Shown: positions 42,856 through 52,139, numbered from the stretch's first letter. The stretch is 64,000 bases of DNA from an uncultured Acholeplasmataceae bacterium (GCA_905203475.1 CAJKWD010000002.1:1-64000); one strand, 5' to 3'. Program-made: numbers and translations. Notes: generated from the sequence alone by a model not told the origin.

Positions 42856-44151
42856 CTAAATAACATTTAATTTTTTTCTAACATGTTTTGCTTGATGTAA
42901 AGTAACAAAGATAATATTGGATGAAAGCGCAATGACAAGCGCCCAGAGACCAATTCGAAAGTAACAGCATACAAATAAAATAACAGTTCTTAAAATCATT
43001 CCTAGTAAAGTACCTTTCATCGCCGTTTTAGCCTGTTCCATAGCCTGTAAAGCAGCAGTTAGAGGTGCTTGAATATAATGGAGGAGAAAAATAGGAGCTA
43101 GAACTCTCAAATAGGGGATTCCTTCATGGGTTTGATATATAATTTGGAGAGGAAACTCAGGAAAGAATACAAAAATAGCTGTAATAGGAATCCCAATTAA
43201 AAAAGATATAAGTATAGCAAGACTCAGTTTTTTCTTTGTTCCACGATAGTCTTTCTTTCCATAGCTTTTACTGATGACAGGAATAAGGGCTTGACTAATT
43301 GCCATTGTAAAAAAACTTGGCATTGTTAACATAGGTAGTACATATCCATTTAAAATCCCATACTCATTGACGATAAAATGATTAGAGTAACCAACTTGTA
43401 ATAAGACATGTGTCATGATAATTGGTTCTAAGAAGTATCCAATACTTCCAATAAAACGTGATCCTGTAGCTGGTAGTGAAATATTTAATATCTTTTTCAT
43501 AATATTCCATTTCGGAAATAAGTCATACTTTTTAATTTTTATATGTTTCGGTAGAAAACAAAATAAAATGATAATGGATGTCATTTCGCTGACAATATTG
43601 GAAAGAATGATAAAAGCAACTGCATATTCAATTCCTTTCATTAAAAAATAAGGAATCCCAATAATCAATGTAAATAACCATACAACATCTTCGACAATAC
43701 AAGAAAATACATGAGGGAACATCTGTTCCTTTCCAAAAAAATATCCTCTTAAAATACTTGTAACACTGATAAAAGGTAAGACAAATCCCATACAGAGAAA
43801 GGCGTAATAGCATCTTGGTTCATGCACTAATGAAAAAGCTAGAAATTTTGAGAAACAAGTTAAAATAATCATTAATAGAATATTTACAAATAATACAATG
43901 GGAATGCAAGAGAAAATAATTTCTTTTTCACCATGTTCTTCTTTGGCAATTAAAGTAGATATCGCAACAGGTAGTCCTAATTGTGCCAAAGAAACAAGTA
44001 ACATAAAAGTAGGGGATAGTAACATATAAATTCCCATTCCCGTACTTCCGATATTTCTTGTCATGACAATTTTTATAATCATACCAAGTAATTTTGTGAT
44101 TGCACCACCGATTAGTAAAATCATTGTGGAACGGATAAATTTATTTTTCAT
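42856..44151 (-). CDS. spoVB: Stage V sporulation protein B-like flippase (MOP superfamily)
   Basis: 431 residues, about 12 membrane helices. The start MKNKFIRSTMILLIGGAITKLLGMI and RNIGSTGMGIYMLLSPTFML, then QLGLPVAISTLIAKEE, match SpoVB, a MurJ-like polysaccharide or lipid-linked precursor flippase needed for spore cortex. It is shorter than Bacillus SpoVB (about 518), missing C-terminal helices. Its position between yrbG and comN-secDF agrees with Bacillus, although it is on the opposite strand. AAGGGGAC precedes ATG. A general MurJ-type role cannot be excluded. Confidence 0.82.
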   Translation of the reverse strand: MKNKFIRSTMILLIGGAITKLLGMIIKIVMTRNIGSTGMGIYMLLSPTFMLLVSLAQLGLPVAISTLIAKEEHGEKEIIFSCIPIVLFVNILLMIILTCFSKFLAFSLVHEPRCYYAFLCMGFVLPFISVTSILRGYFFGKEQMFPHVFSCIVEDVVWLFTLIIGIPYFLMKGIEYAVAFIILSNIVSEMTSIIILFCFLPKHIKIKKYDLFPKWNIMKKILNISLPATGSRFIGSIGYFLEPIIMTHVLLQVGYSNHFIVNEYGILNGYVLPMLTMPSFFTMAISQALIPVISKSYGKKDYRGTKKKLSLAILISFLIGIPITAIFVFFPEFPLQIIYQTHEGIPYLRVLAPIFLLHYIQAPLTAALQAMEQAKTAMKGTLLGMILRTVILFVCCYFRIGLWALVIALSSNIIFVTLHQAKHVRKKLNVI

Positions 44152-44210
44152 GAGTCCCCCTTATCTAACATATTTTATGTATCTTCTCATTTTGATAGAA
44201 GTAAATTTCA

Positions 44211-44239
44211 TTGCACAAATAGAAAAAATGTGTTAAACT
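44211..44239 (+). promoter_or_regulatory. Extended -10 promoter of the G-tract leader
   Basis: TTGCAC (44211-44216), 17 bp, TAAACT (44234-44239) with TG one base before the -10. Transcription would start about 20 bases before the short leader frame. Confidence 0.6.
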
Positions 44240-44268
44240 AAAGTTGCTATTAGAAGATAGGTGAGTTT

Positions 44269-44325
44269 ATGAAAACAAAGATAAACGTTAACAAAAAGTT
44301 ACCATGGGGGGGGGTATTTAGCTAA
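44269..44325 (+). CDS. 18-codon leader peptide containing a G9 tract
   Basis: ATG 44269 is preceded by GATAGGTGAG. The frame reads MKTKINVNKKLPWGGVFS and stops at 44323-44325. Nine consecutive Gs occupy 44306-44314, the only long G run noticed in the window. Losing one G would move the stop to 44372-44374, inside the loop of the downstream terminator; gaining one would end the frame at once. This resembles a slippage-controlled leader peptide in front of a surface gene. Whether it is translated is unknown. Confidence 0.45.
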   Translation: MKTKINVNKKLPWGGVFS

Positions 44326-44355
44326 CAATACCTTTGTTTTTCAATGTTTTACAGG

Positions 44356-44390
44356 AAAAAAGTTGTTTTCGTAGTGGAAACAACTTTTTT
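44356..44390 (+). terminator. Terminator or attenuator upstream of surface gene
   Basis: AAAAAAGTTGTTT(T) pairs with (G)AAACAACTTTTTT around a short loop; T6 follows. It lies after the promoter and leader frame but before the surface gene at 44413, so it can act as an attenuator. Confidence 0.7.
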
Positions 44391-44412
44391 GTGTGCTAGA
44401 AGGAGTAGTTAG

Positions 44413-45402
44413 ATGAGAAAAATTCGTAGAAGAAAAAATAGTGTGAGATCTATTATTATCTTAAGTATGTTATGTTTTGTAACAATGGGGATTGGGTATA
44501 GTTATTTACAAGAAACTTTAAATGTACATGTTCAAGTCACAAAGAAAGATCAACGGATAGATATTACCGAGGATGTTGTCACATCTGGAAGTGGATTATA
44601 TCAAGATTCATACGAATATGGCAGATATGTTTATAGGGGAAATGAACCTAATAATTATATTCAGTTTAATGATGAATTATGGAGAATTATAGCAAAAGAA
44701 ACAGATGGAACTTACAAAATTGTTCACAATAGTTTGTCAGAGGAACGCGTATATGATGAAACAGGCTATAGAGCGACAACTAATAACACATATTGTGATA
44801 AGCCTCAATATGGATGTAATATTTTTGGAAAAGTAAATGGTATTTTTACATCTGCTAATAAAAGTGGTACTATTACACAAGATTCTAGTCTTGCCAGTTA
44901 TTTAAATAGTACATATTATACAAAGCTAAGTAGTACTGCTCAAAATCTAATTCAAGTACATAATTTTAATATTGGAAATGTGATTCATATGCCAAAGGCA
45001 GATAACGATAGTATTGCAAAAAATATTGAAGATGAGAAGGCGTACCAGTGGGAAGGCAAAGTAGGGCTCATAAATGTAACAGATTATTTGAGAGCGACTA
45101 TAAATAATGAATGTAAGTCAGCGTCATATGATAATTCAACAAATGATGCGTGTACATCTTATTTAGTGGAAGACTTAGATGTGAATCAACATTATTGGAC
45201 TATGAATGGTTATTCTGGTGAAACAAGTGCTTCTTCTAATGCCGTTTGGTATGTCAGTCATTTTAGTTCCGGATTTCGTTTAAGAAATATCGTTGCTAAT
45301 TCTGCTTCACGTTATGTTCGTCCAGTAGTTTATTTAAAAGCAGATATTCAATTTATAGATGGAAAGGGAACAGAAAGTGATCCATATATCATCACTTTAT
45401 AA
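44413..45402 (+). CDS. Secreted lectin-like surface protein
   Basis: 329 residues. A basic N-terminus and membrane helix (about 12-31) act as signal or anchor. The rest is the same domain as the C-terminal part of the protein at 1-2799: SGLYQDSYEYGRYVYRGNEP, NYIQFNDELWRIIAKETDGT, then QHYWTMNGYSG, RYVRPVVYLKADI and SDPYIITL. In contrast to that gene the final loop region is ordinary AT-rich sequence, so no variable-region signature is seen. Gene start behind AGAAGGAG. It is controlled by the leader at 44211-44390. It splits spoVB from comN. Ligand unknown. Confidence 0.72.
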   Translation: MRKIRRRKNSVRSIIILSMLCFVTMGIGYSYLQETLNVHVQVTKKDQRIDITEDVVTSGSGLYQDSYEYGRYVYRGNEPNNYIQFNDELWRIIAKETDGTYKIVHNSLSEERVYDETGYRATTNNTYCDKPQYGCNIFGKVNGIFTSANKSGTITQDSSLASYLNSTYYTKLSSTAQNLIQVHNFNIGNVIHMPKADNDSIAKNIEDEKAYQWEGKVGLINVTDYLRATINNECKSASYDNSTNDACTSYLVEDLDVNQHYWTMNGYSGETSASSNAVWYVSHFSSGFRLRNIVANSASRYVRPVVYLKADIQFIDGKGTESDPYIITL

Positions 45403-45539
45403 ATATGGTTGTAAAGAGATAGAATATTTATCTCTTTTTTATGGCTATTTTTGTCTTTTTCATAAGTTTTTATATATTTGACTTTAAAATTTCTAAAAAA
45501 ATAGGTATAATGATTATGTATGAGAAAAGAGGCGATAAG

Positions 45540-45806
45540 GTGGAAGCTACATTTCAATCAGAACAAGAATTGTATCGACATGTTATGCCTGCTCTTCATG
45601 CGAAACGGATGGATTTAAAACGTCATCAATTACCATATATCAAGGAGGAAGATATATGGAATTATTTAAAAGAAAAAGAGTGGGTGCAGAAAAAAGATTT
45701 AGAATTATATCACATTGTAAGTGATATTATGAATTGTGATGAAGTAAAATTAGATGATTATTTTAAAACCGTGTTAGAGAGAAAAAGAAGGAGACCAATT
45801 TTGTAA
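45540..45806 (+). CDS. comN: Post-transcriptional regulator ComN (YrzD-like)
   Basis: 88 residues from GTG 45540 (AGAGGCGATAAG upstream); an ATG at 45519 would add seven residues. FQSEQELYRHVMPALHAKRMD, QLPYIKEEDIWNYLKEKEW and VSDIMNCDEVKLDDYFKTVL match the ComN/YrzD family. Bacillus ComN promotes comE mRNA localisation and accumulation through its leader. Placement directly before secDF is the same as in Bacillus. No com operon is visible in this window. Confidence 0.75.
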   Translation: MEATFQSEQELYRHVMPALHAKRMDLKRHQLPYIKEEDIWNYLKEKEWVQKKDLELYHIVSDIMNCDEVKLDDYFKTVLERKRRRPIL

Positions 45807-45826
45807 GATTTTAGGAGGAAGAACAT

Positions 45827-48109
45827 ATGAAGAAGAAGAAAAACAGCAAAAAAGTCATTTTGTATACCGTGATTATGGTATTACTATCTATTGGATTAGG
45901 ATTATCAATTAAACCAATATTTGGACAATTAAATTTTGGATTGGATTTACAAGGTGGTTTTGAAATTCTATATCAAGTAAAAAGTGTAGATGGAGAAAAA
46001 GTAACGAAAGATATGGTTACTAATACGTATAAAACAGTCGAGAGAAGAATTGATAGTTTAGGTGTTACTGAACCAAGTATTGTGGTAGAAGGTGACGATA
46101 AAATACGTATTCAAATTGCCGGTGTTACAGATCCTGATGAAGCACGTAGTATGTTGAAGCAAGCAGCGAATTTAACATTCCGTGATACAAGTGATAATCT
46201 ACTTATGACTGCTTCAGTATTACGTAGTGGAGGAGCTAAAATATCAACTGACACAAGTGGTAGACCTGCTGTTGCACTTAGTGTTAAAGATAAAGATAAA
46301 TTTTATGATGTAACGAAAAAGATTAGTACCATGAAAGATAACCGCATCGTTATTTGGCTAGACTATGAAGATGGTGATTCTTTCCAAACTGAACAGTATA
46401 TGTGTGGAACAGAAAATTCTAACTGTCTTAGTGTAGCATCAGTATCACAAGGATTTGCCAGTGATGTAATTATCCAAGGTAACTTTACAGAAGATGAAGT
46501 TAGTAATCTTGTTGATTTAATTAATTCTGGTAGTTTGCCAACGAAATTAGAAGAAATTTCATCTAAAACTGTAGGTGCTCAATTTGGTGATCAATCATTA
46601 AATATGACATTTACTGCAGGAGTGATTGCCGTTATCTTAATTATGGCACTTATGATTTACTTATATCGTTTTGCAGGACTTGTATCTAGTTTTGGATTAT
46701 TAATATATACAGTTTTAACATTTGGTACTTACTGGTTGATTGGTGGTGTGTTAACACTTCCGGGTATTGCCGCTGTCGTGATCGGAATTGGTATGGCTGT
46801 AGATGCCAATGTTATTACATATTCTAGAATTCGTGATGAATTATATAAAGGAACTGATCTCGATATGGCCTTTAAATTAGGAAATAAAGAGTCGTTCTGG
46901 ACAATTTTTGATTCAAACTTTACAACATTGATTGTAGCTGTTATTTTATTTATCTTTGGAGAGAGTAGTGTAAAAGGATTTGCTACATTATTGATTATTA
47001 GTATTTTTGTGACAATGTTTATCATGGTATTCATTTTAAGACATATCTTAAAATTATTTGTCAATACTGGTTGGTTCCAAGATAAACCAAGGTTGTTTGT
47101 AGGAGCAAAAAGAAAATGGATTCCAGATCGCAAGAAGAATGAAAAACCTACTTATAAGCCATTTTCAAAAATTGATTTTGCAAATAAACGTAAAGTATTC
47201 TATACCATTTCTATTGTCTTAGTAATTGCTGGAGTTATATCTCTTGCAACGCAAGGATTACAATTAGGAATTGATTTTAAAGGTGGTAGCAGTATTACAG
47301 TAACTGGAGAAAAAGAAATCCCTAAGAAAGAATTCCGCAATGATTTAAAAGAATTAGGTTACGAAATTGAAAATATCGATGAATTAACTGGTGGAGCAAT
47401 GAGCGCTCGTATTGAAAATACTTTATCGCAAAAAGAAATTAAAGAAACAGAAAATTACTTTAATGATAAATATGAGGCAACGACTGAAATTGGAGTTGTA
47501 TCTGATATTGTTAAAAAAGAATTGATTAAAAATGCCGTTATTTCCTTATTGTTAGCTGGCCTTGCCATTGGACTTTATATTTCAATGTGTTTTACATTTA
47601 CATATGCGGTTGGTGCGATTGTTGCACTATTACACGATGTATTTATGATGATTGGTTTGTTTAGTATCTTTAGATTGGAAGTCAATAGTATGTTTATAGC
47701 TGCAATGCTTTCTATTGTTGGTTACTCTATCAATGATACCATTGTTACATTCGATCGTATTCGTGAAAATATTGAGAAAAAATATCATGGTAAGTTAAAG
47801 AAGAAAGAACAATATATGGAAGTTGTCAATGCAAGTTTAAGAGAAACATTCGGACGTAGTTTAGTAACGACATTTACAACATTAATTCCAGTTGTAATAT
47901 TAATTTTCTTAGGAAGTCATGAAATTTTGAACTTTAATATTGCACTGATGTTTGGTTTAGTTTCAGGAGTATACAGTTCTTTATTTATCGCCAGTCAATT
48001 ATGGTTAGATTTAGATTATAGACGTAATTTTAAAAATCAAAAGAGACCAAAGAAAAAGGTACCGAAAAAAGAAGATGAAGAAATTTTAATTAAAGGAATT
48101 AATGCATAG
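45827..48109 (+). CDS. secDF: Protein translocase subunit SecDF (fusion)
   Basis: Proton-driven accessory motor of the Sec translocon. 760 residues, 12 membrane helices, SecD and SecF fused as in Bacillus. SecD half: FGLDLQGGFEILYQV, ERRIDSLGVTEP, IRIQIAGVTDPDEA and TVGAQFGDQSL; helices with GIGMAVDANVITYSRIRDE. SecF half: GIDFKGGSSITVTG, VGYSINDTIVTFDRIREN. The extracytoplasmic domains are present. AGGAGGAAG precedes ATG. It is 20 bases after comN and 12 before rel. Confidence 0.94.
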   Translation: MKKKKNSKKVILYTVIMVLLSIGLGLSIKPIFGQLNFGLDLQGGFEILYQVKSVDGEKVTKDMVTNTYKTVERRIDSLGVTEPSIVVEGDDKIRIQIAGVTDPDEARSMLKQAANLTFRDTSDNLLMTASVLRSGGAKISTDTSGRPAVALSVKDKDKFYDVTKKISTMKDNRIVIWLDYEDGDSFQTEQYMCGTENSNCLSVASVSQGFASDVIIQGNFTEDEVSNLVDLINSGSLPTKLEEISSKTVGAQFGDQSLNMTFTAGVIAVILIMALMIYLYRFAGLVSSFGLLIYTVLTFGTYWLIGGVLTLPGIAAVVIGIGMAVDANVITYSRIRDELYKGTDLDMAFKLGNKESFWTIFDSNFTTLIVAVILFIFGESSVKGFATLLIISIFVTMFIMVFILRHILKLFVNTGWFQDKPRLFVGAKRKWIPDRKKNEKPTYKPFSKIDFANKRKVFYTISIVLVIAGVISLATQGLQLGIDFKGGSSITVTGEKEIPKKEFRNDLKELGYEIENIDELTGGAMSARIENTLSQKEIKETENYFNDKYEATTEIGVVSDIVKKELIKNAVISLLLAGLAIGLYISMCFTFTYAVGAIVALLHDVFMMIGLFSIFRLEVNSMFIAAMLSIVGYSINDTIVTFDRIRENIEKKYHGKLKKKEQYMEVVNASLRETFGRSLVTTFTTLIPVVILIFLGSHEILNFNIALMFGLVSGVYSSLFIASQLWLDLDYRRNFKNQKRPKKKVPKKEDEEILIKGINA

Positions 48110-48121
48110 GAAAGTGATAAA

Positions 48122-50293
48122 ATGACAAAAGTAAACCAAAATATACGTTTTGAAAATGTATTAAATCTTTTAAAAACGTATATCAAAAAAGAAGACGAAT
48201 TGAGTTTGATTCACGATGCATATTTATATGCAAAAGAAAAGCATCAGGGTGAAGTACGCTTAACAGGGGATGATTATATTAATCATCCTTTGAATGTTGC
48301 TTACATCCTTGCTAATATGCAAGCAGATTATCAGACTATCTGTGCTGGACTTCTTCACGATATTTTAGAAAATCCCGAAAATTCGAAAGACGAATTGAAA
48401 GAAAAGTTTGGAGAAGATATCTACGCGCTAGTTGAGGGAATCACGACGATTAATCGCCTTAGTTTTAATGGCGATAACGATTCGAAATTAGCAAGTCAAA
48501 GAAAAATATTAGTAGGACTCACAGAAGATGTTCGTGTTATTTTTATTAAACTAGCTGATCGTCTTCATAATATGCGTACATTGTGGGCGATTGATTCAAA
48601 AGCACAAAAAGAAAAAGCAAGGGAAACGTTAGATATTTTAGTTCCAATTGCTGCCCGCTTGGGAATGAACCAAATCAAGGGTGAATTAGAAGATCTATGT
48701 CTTCGTTATTTGAAGCCTGATGTTTACTTTTCAATTGTAGAAGCATTAAATGAGACAAAATTAGAACGTGATCAAACCGTTGAAAAGATGATTGCCGAAG
48801 TTGAAAAAGTATTAGAGGTAAATCATATTCCTCATAAAATTAAAGGGCGTAGTAAAAGCATTTATAGTATTTATAAAAAAATGGACAAAGGAAAAAGTTT
48901 CCGCACAATCTATGATTTATTTGCCATGAGAATCTATGTCAATACAGAGAGTGAATGTTATCAAGTACTAGGTTTAATTCATGCAAAATTTAAACCAATG
49001 CCAAAACGTTTTAAAGATTATGTTGCTAACCCAAAACCGAATATGTATCAATCTTTACATACAACTGTATTTGGTATTGATGGTAAATTATTTGAAATAC
49101 AAATTAGAACTTATGAGATGGATGCAATTGCTGAAAATGGAATTGCTTCGCACTGGTCTTATAAAGAAAATGGAAGTAATGTAAAAGCAAATATTCAAAA
49201 TGCAATGGAACAAAAATTACAATTCTTTAAAACTATGATGGAACTACGTAAAGAAGAAACGAGTGATGAGGCATTTGTCGATTCTGTTAAGTCAGATATT
49301 TTAAAGGAAAGTATTTATGTATTTACTCCAAAAGGGGATGCAATTGAACTTCCTAACGGATCAACACCAATTGATTTTGCTTATCGTGTTCATAGTAAAG
49401 TAGGAGATAGTATGGTTGGGGCTATTGTCAATAATCAGATTGTTCCACTAGACTATGTTTTAAAAGATGGCGATATTGTTAATATTAAGACGAATAAGAG
49501 TGCTATTCCATCTAAGGAATGGATGAATATTGCTTATACACAACAAGCTAAAAATAAAATTAAAGCATTTTTTAATAAAATAGATAAAGAAGAGTATTTG
49601 AAAAAAGGCGAAGAAGAAGTTAAAGCGGAGTTACGCAAGAGAAAAGTTTCTTTTAATGAATTTTTTACTCCAGAAAATACAGAGAAAATGTTATCTGAGA
49701 TGAAATGTGCTAATATGGAAGAGTTGTATACTAATATTGGTAACGGTAAAACAACTGCTACTTTAGCACTTAATACCATTCAAAATAATAATGATACAAA
49801 AGAAGAATTGATTTTAAAGAAAGTTACAGATCGTGAAATTAAACCAGTTGTCATTAAAGATGATATTATTGTCGAGGGAATTGATTCTATTAAAGTCAAT
49901 GTGGCTAATTGTTGTCAACCGATTCCAGGAGATCATATTGTTGGATATATTACCAAAGGAAATGGAATTAGTGTACACCGTATGAGTTGTCCGAATATGG
50001 AAAACGTAGATGAACGTGTGATTGCTGTTCATTGGAATGATACAGTATCTAAAAAATATCATACAAGTTTATTAATCGAAGCAGAAAATACTAAGAATGT
50101 ATTATTAGATATTATTTCTAAGACATCGAGTGGAGATATTATTGTCGATAGTATTAATACTTTAAAGAGAAGTGGAGATACTTCTTTGATTGAAGTGACA
50201 ATTCGTGTTTCGAATCTCGAAAAATTAAAAAAATTTATGCATGACTTAGAGAGTTTAAAACATATCATATCAGTAGAAAGGTTAATTAAATAA
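48122..50293 (+). CDS. rel: Bifunctional (p)ppGpp synthetase/hydrolase Rel, hydrolase motif altered
   Basis: 723 residues with full Rel architecture: HD hydrolase (about 25-180), synthetase (about 220-350), TGS (about 390-450), helical/zinc-finger region (VANCCQPIPGDHIVGY) and ACT (about 650-723). The synthetase has YDLFAMRIYVN, PKRFKDYVA (the RXKD form of bifunctional enzymes), MYQSLHTTV and EIQIRT. In the hydrolase, His55 and His79-Asp80 are present, but the usual HDxxED is HDILEN, so Asn84 replaces a catalytic Asp. This could weaken (p)ppGpp hydrolysis. Followed by dtd with one base of overlap, as in Bacillus. Confidence 0.93.
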   Translation: MTKVNQNIRFENVLNLLKTYIKKEDELSLIHDAYLYAKEKHQGEVRLTGDDYINHPLNVAYILANMQADYQTICAGLLHDILENPENSKDELKEKFGEDIYALVEGITTINRLSFNGDNDSKLASQRKILVGLTEDVRVIFIKLADRLHNMRTLWAIDSKAQKEKARETLDILVPIAARLGMNQIKGELEDLCLRYLKPDVYFSIVEALNETKLERDQTVEKMIAEVEKVLEVNHIPHKIKGRSKSIYSIYKKMDKGKSFRTIYDLFAMRIYVNTESECYQVLGLIHAKFKPMPKRFKDYVANPKPNMYQSLHTTVFGIDGKLFEIQIRTYEMDAIAENGIASHWSYKENGSNVKANIQNAMEQKLQFFKTMMELRKEETSDEAFVDSVKSDILKESIYVFTPKGDAIELPNGSTPIDFAYRVHSKVGDSMVGAIVNNQIVPLDYVLKDGDIVNIKTNKSAIPSKEWMNIAYTQQAKNKIKAFFNKIDKEEYLKKGEEEVKAELRKRKVSFNEFFTPENTEKMLSEMKCANMEELYTNIGNGKTTATLALNTIQNNNDTKEELILKKVTDREIKPVVIKDDIIVEGIDSIKVNVANCCQPIPGDHIVGYITKGNGISVHRMSCPNMENVDERVIAVHWNDTVSKKYHTSLLIEAENTKNVLLDIISKTSSGDIIVDSINTLKRSGDTSLIEVTIRVSNLEKLKKFMHDLESLKHIISVERLIK

Positions 50294-50736
50294 TGAGAGT
50301 AATTTTACAAAGAGTTACTTCTGCTTCTGTTGTAATAGATCATAAATGTGTGGGACAAATTGATCAAGGATATTTAGTTTTAGTTGGTTTTACACATGAT
50401 GATACAGAAGCAGATATTGACTATATGGTAGAGAAAGTAAAAAACTTACGTGTATTTTCTGATGAAGATGGGAATATGAACCGTTCTTTATGTGATATTC
50501 AAGGTAAAATCTTAAGCGTTTCACAATTTACTTTATATGCTGACGCAAGAAAAGGACGTCGACCTAGTTTTATAAATGCAATGAAACCTGAATTAGCAAC
50601 GAAAATGTATGATTTATGGAATGAAAAATTGAGACAAGCTGGGATTGAGGTACAAACAGGTATTTTTGGAGCAGATATGAAAGTAACACTGACTAATGAT
50701 GGACCAGTTACTATTTGTCTAGAAAGTAGGAAATAA
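50293..50736 (+). CDS. dtd: D-aminoacyl-tRNA deacylase Dtd
   Basis: Removes D-amino acids from mischarged tRNA. 147 residues, normal length. Start MRVILQRVTSASVVIDHK, then GYLVLVGF, the catalytic motif LSVSQFTLYAD (SQxTL) and LTNDGPVTICLE (NxGPVT) are complete. ATG overlaps the rel stop (TAATG). The rel-dtd pair is the usual Bacillus order. Confidence 0.95.
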   Translation: MRVILQRVTSASVVIDHKCVGQIDQGYLVLVGFTHDDTEADIDYMVEKVKNLRVFSDEDGNMNRSLCDIQGKILSVSQFTLYADARKGRRPSFINAMKPELATKMYDLWNEKLRQAGIEVQTGIFGADMKVTLTNDGPVTICLESRK

Positions 50737-50738
50737 TT

Positions 50739-51818
50739 ATGATAAAGAATAAAATGGATTATCGTTTAGTGAATATTGCGCTTGTGGTACTAACAATTTT
50801 TTTACTATACCAAACGGGACATTTATGGATGGGAGTTACAGATAAAATTATTGCAATTATTACTCCTTTCTTTATTGGATTTATTGTTGCTTATGCATTA
50901 TATCCAGCTTGTAAATGGCTCCAAGATCATCGTGTACCAAAAGGGCTTAGTATTTTTTTAGTCATTGCTTTGGTACTTGCAATTTTCGCAATTATATTGA
51001 TTTTAGTTGTTCCATTATTATTTGATCAATTATCTAGTCTATTTAATAATATTATTGCCTTTTTGAAAGAATTAAGTATTGGTCATGATTTAAATATTGG
51101 ATCATTACAAAAATCTCTTTCATCTAGTTTTAATGATATTATCAAAGATTTAGGCAAATATGTATCAGATGGAGCAATCAATGTGATTGGTGTATCATTA
51201 GGTGTTATTTCAACAGCTGTTATTTCTTTTTCAGCAAGTATATATTTACTATCAGATATGGAACGTATTCGTTCTAGTTTCAAATCTTATTTGATGAGAA
51301 AATCAAAAAAGGCATATCGTTATTTTTCTATTTTGGATAAAGAAATGAAAGCATATTTAACAGGATTTTTAAAAATCGTAGTTATTACATTATTTGAATA
51401 TACTTTGACATTCTATTTTATTGGCCATCCAAATGCACTGTTATTGGGTTGCCTAGCAGCAGTAGCTAATTTAATTCCTTATTTTGGTGGTATTATTACA
51501 AACTGTATCGCATGTATTACGGCATTTGTAACCAGTCCATGGCTATTCTTTAAAACATTAATTGCTTTCTTTATTCTATCTAGTATAGACGGTTATGTAG
51601 TAAATCCACTTGTCTATGGTAAGACGAATGAAGTCCATCCAATTTTTGTTATCTTTAGTGTTTTTGCTGGAGGAATTTTAATGGGGGTTCCAGGAATTAT
51701 TTTATCATTGCCAGTTGCTATTTTAATTCAGGCAACGATTAAATTCTTTAAACCAGAAATTAAAGATAAATTGGATGATATGAAAGAGATATCATTACTT
51801 GAAAAAGAAAATAGTTAG
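50739..51818 (+). CDS. AI-2E/PerM-family membrane transporter
   Basis: 359 residues, about seven membrane helices with the central amphipathic stretch typical of UPF0118 (AI-2E transporter family). Conserved features are FFIGFIVAYALYPACKWLQ near the start, LLGCLAAVANLIPYFGGII and DGYVVNPLVYGKTNEVHPI towards the end. Members include sodium/proton antiporters and a proposed AI-2 exporter; the substrate here cannot be told. It begins 2 bases after dtd. A terminator closes the unit. Confidence 0.85.
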   Translation: MIKNKMDYRLVNIALVVLTIFLLYQTGHLWMGVTDKIIAIITPFFIGFIVAYALYPACKWLQDHRVPKGLSIFLVIALVLAIFAIILILVVPLLFDQLSSLFNNIIAFLKELSIGHDLNIGSLQKSLSSSFNDIIKDLGKYVSDGAINVIGVSLGVISTAVISFSASIYLLSDMERIRSSFKSYLMRKSKKAYRYFSILDKEMKAYLTGFLKIVVITLFEYTLTFYFIGHPNALLLGCLAAVANLIPYFGGIITNCIACITAFVTSPWLFFKTLIAFFILSSIDGYVVNPLVYGKTNEVHPIFVIFSVFAGGILMGVPGIILSLPVAILIQATIKFFKPEIKDKLDDMKEISLLEKENS

Positions 51819-51839
51819 GAGTAAATTCTAACTATTTTT
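51808..51839 (+). terminator. Terminator of the secDF-rel-dtd-transporter unit
   Basis: AAATAGTTAG / CTAACTATTT stem around the stop codon, then further T residues. Confidence 0.75.
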
Positions 51840-51879
51840 AAATATTGCAAAAAGTATGTTAAATCGTAAAAAATATACA

Positions 51880-51908
51880 TTGACCAATAATATAAAATAA
51901 GTTATACT
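51880..51908 (+). promoter_or_regulatory. SigA-type promoter of the T-box operon
   Basis: TTGACC, 17 bp, TATACT; predicted start near 51915. Confidence 0.75.
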
Positions 51909-51914
51909 ATAAAT

Positions 51915-52118
51915 ATATTAAATGTCTGTGTGAAGGAGTACATGATTTATTTTAATAAAGAGACTATGTGGTTGGTGGAAACATAGATAAAAGAATCGTG
52001 GAAGACATCATACGTTAAGAACATACGTGTGCTCGCGTTAAGAGATGAGAGTATAGACTAGTCTATGAATTAAGGTGGCACCGCGGGGTAACTCGTCCTT
52101 AAGTCATGGGCTTTTTTA
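51915..52118 (+). promoter_or_regulatory. T-box riboswitch with GACAU specifier region
   Basis: tRNA-sensing leader. The diagnostic T-box GGTGGCACCGCGG is at 52074-52086. Stem I: AGTACATGATT (51937-51947) pairs with AATCGTG (51994-52000), the apical arm is CTATGT...ACATAG (51964-51986), and the specifier side reads GAAGACATC (52001-52009). ATGAATTAAGG (52065-52075) pairs with CCTTAAGTCAT (52097-52107) before T6 as terminator. The specifier region holds overlapping GAC (Asp, 52004-52006) and CAT (His, 52006-52008), matching aspS and hisS downstream. It accounts for the gene-free stretch 51819-52139. Confidence 0.9.
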
Positions 52119-52139
52119 TGTTTAGAAAGGTGGATATTT

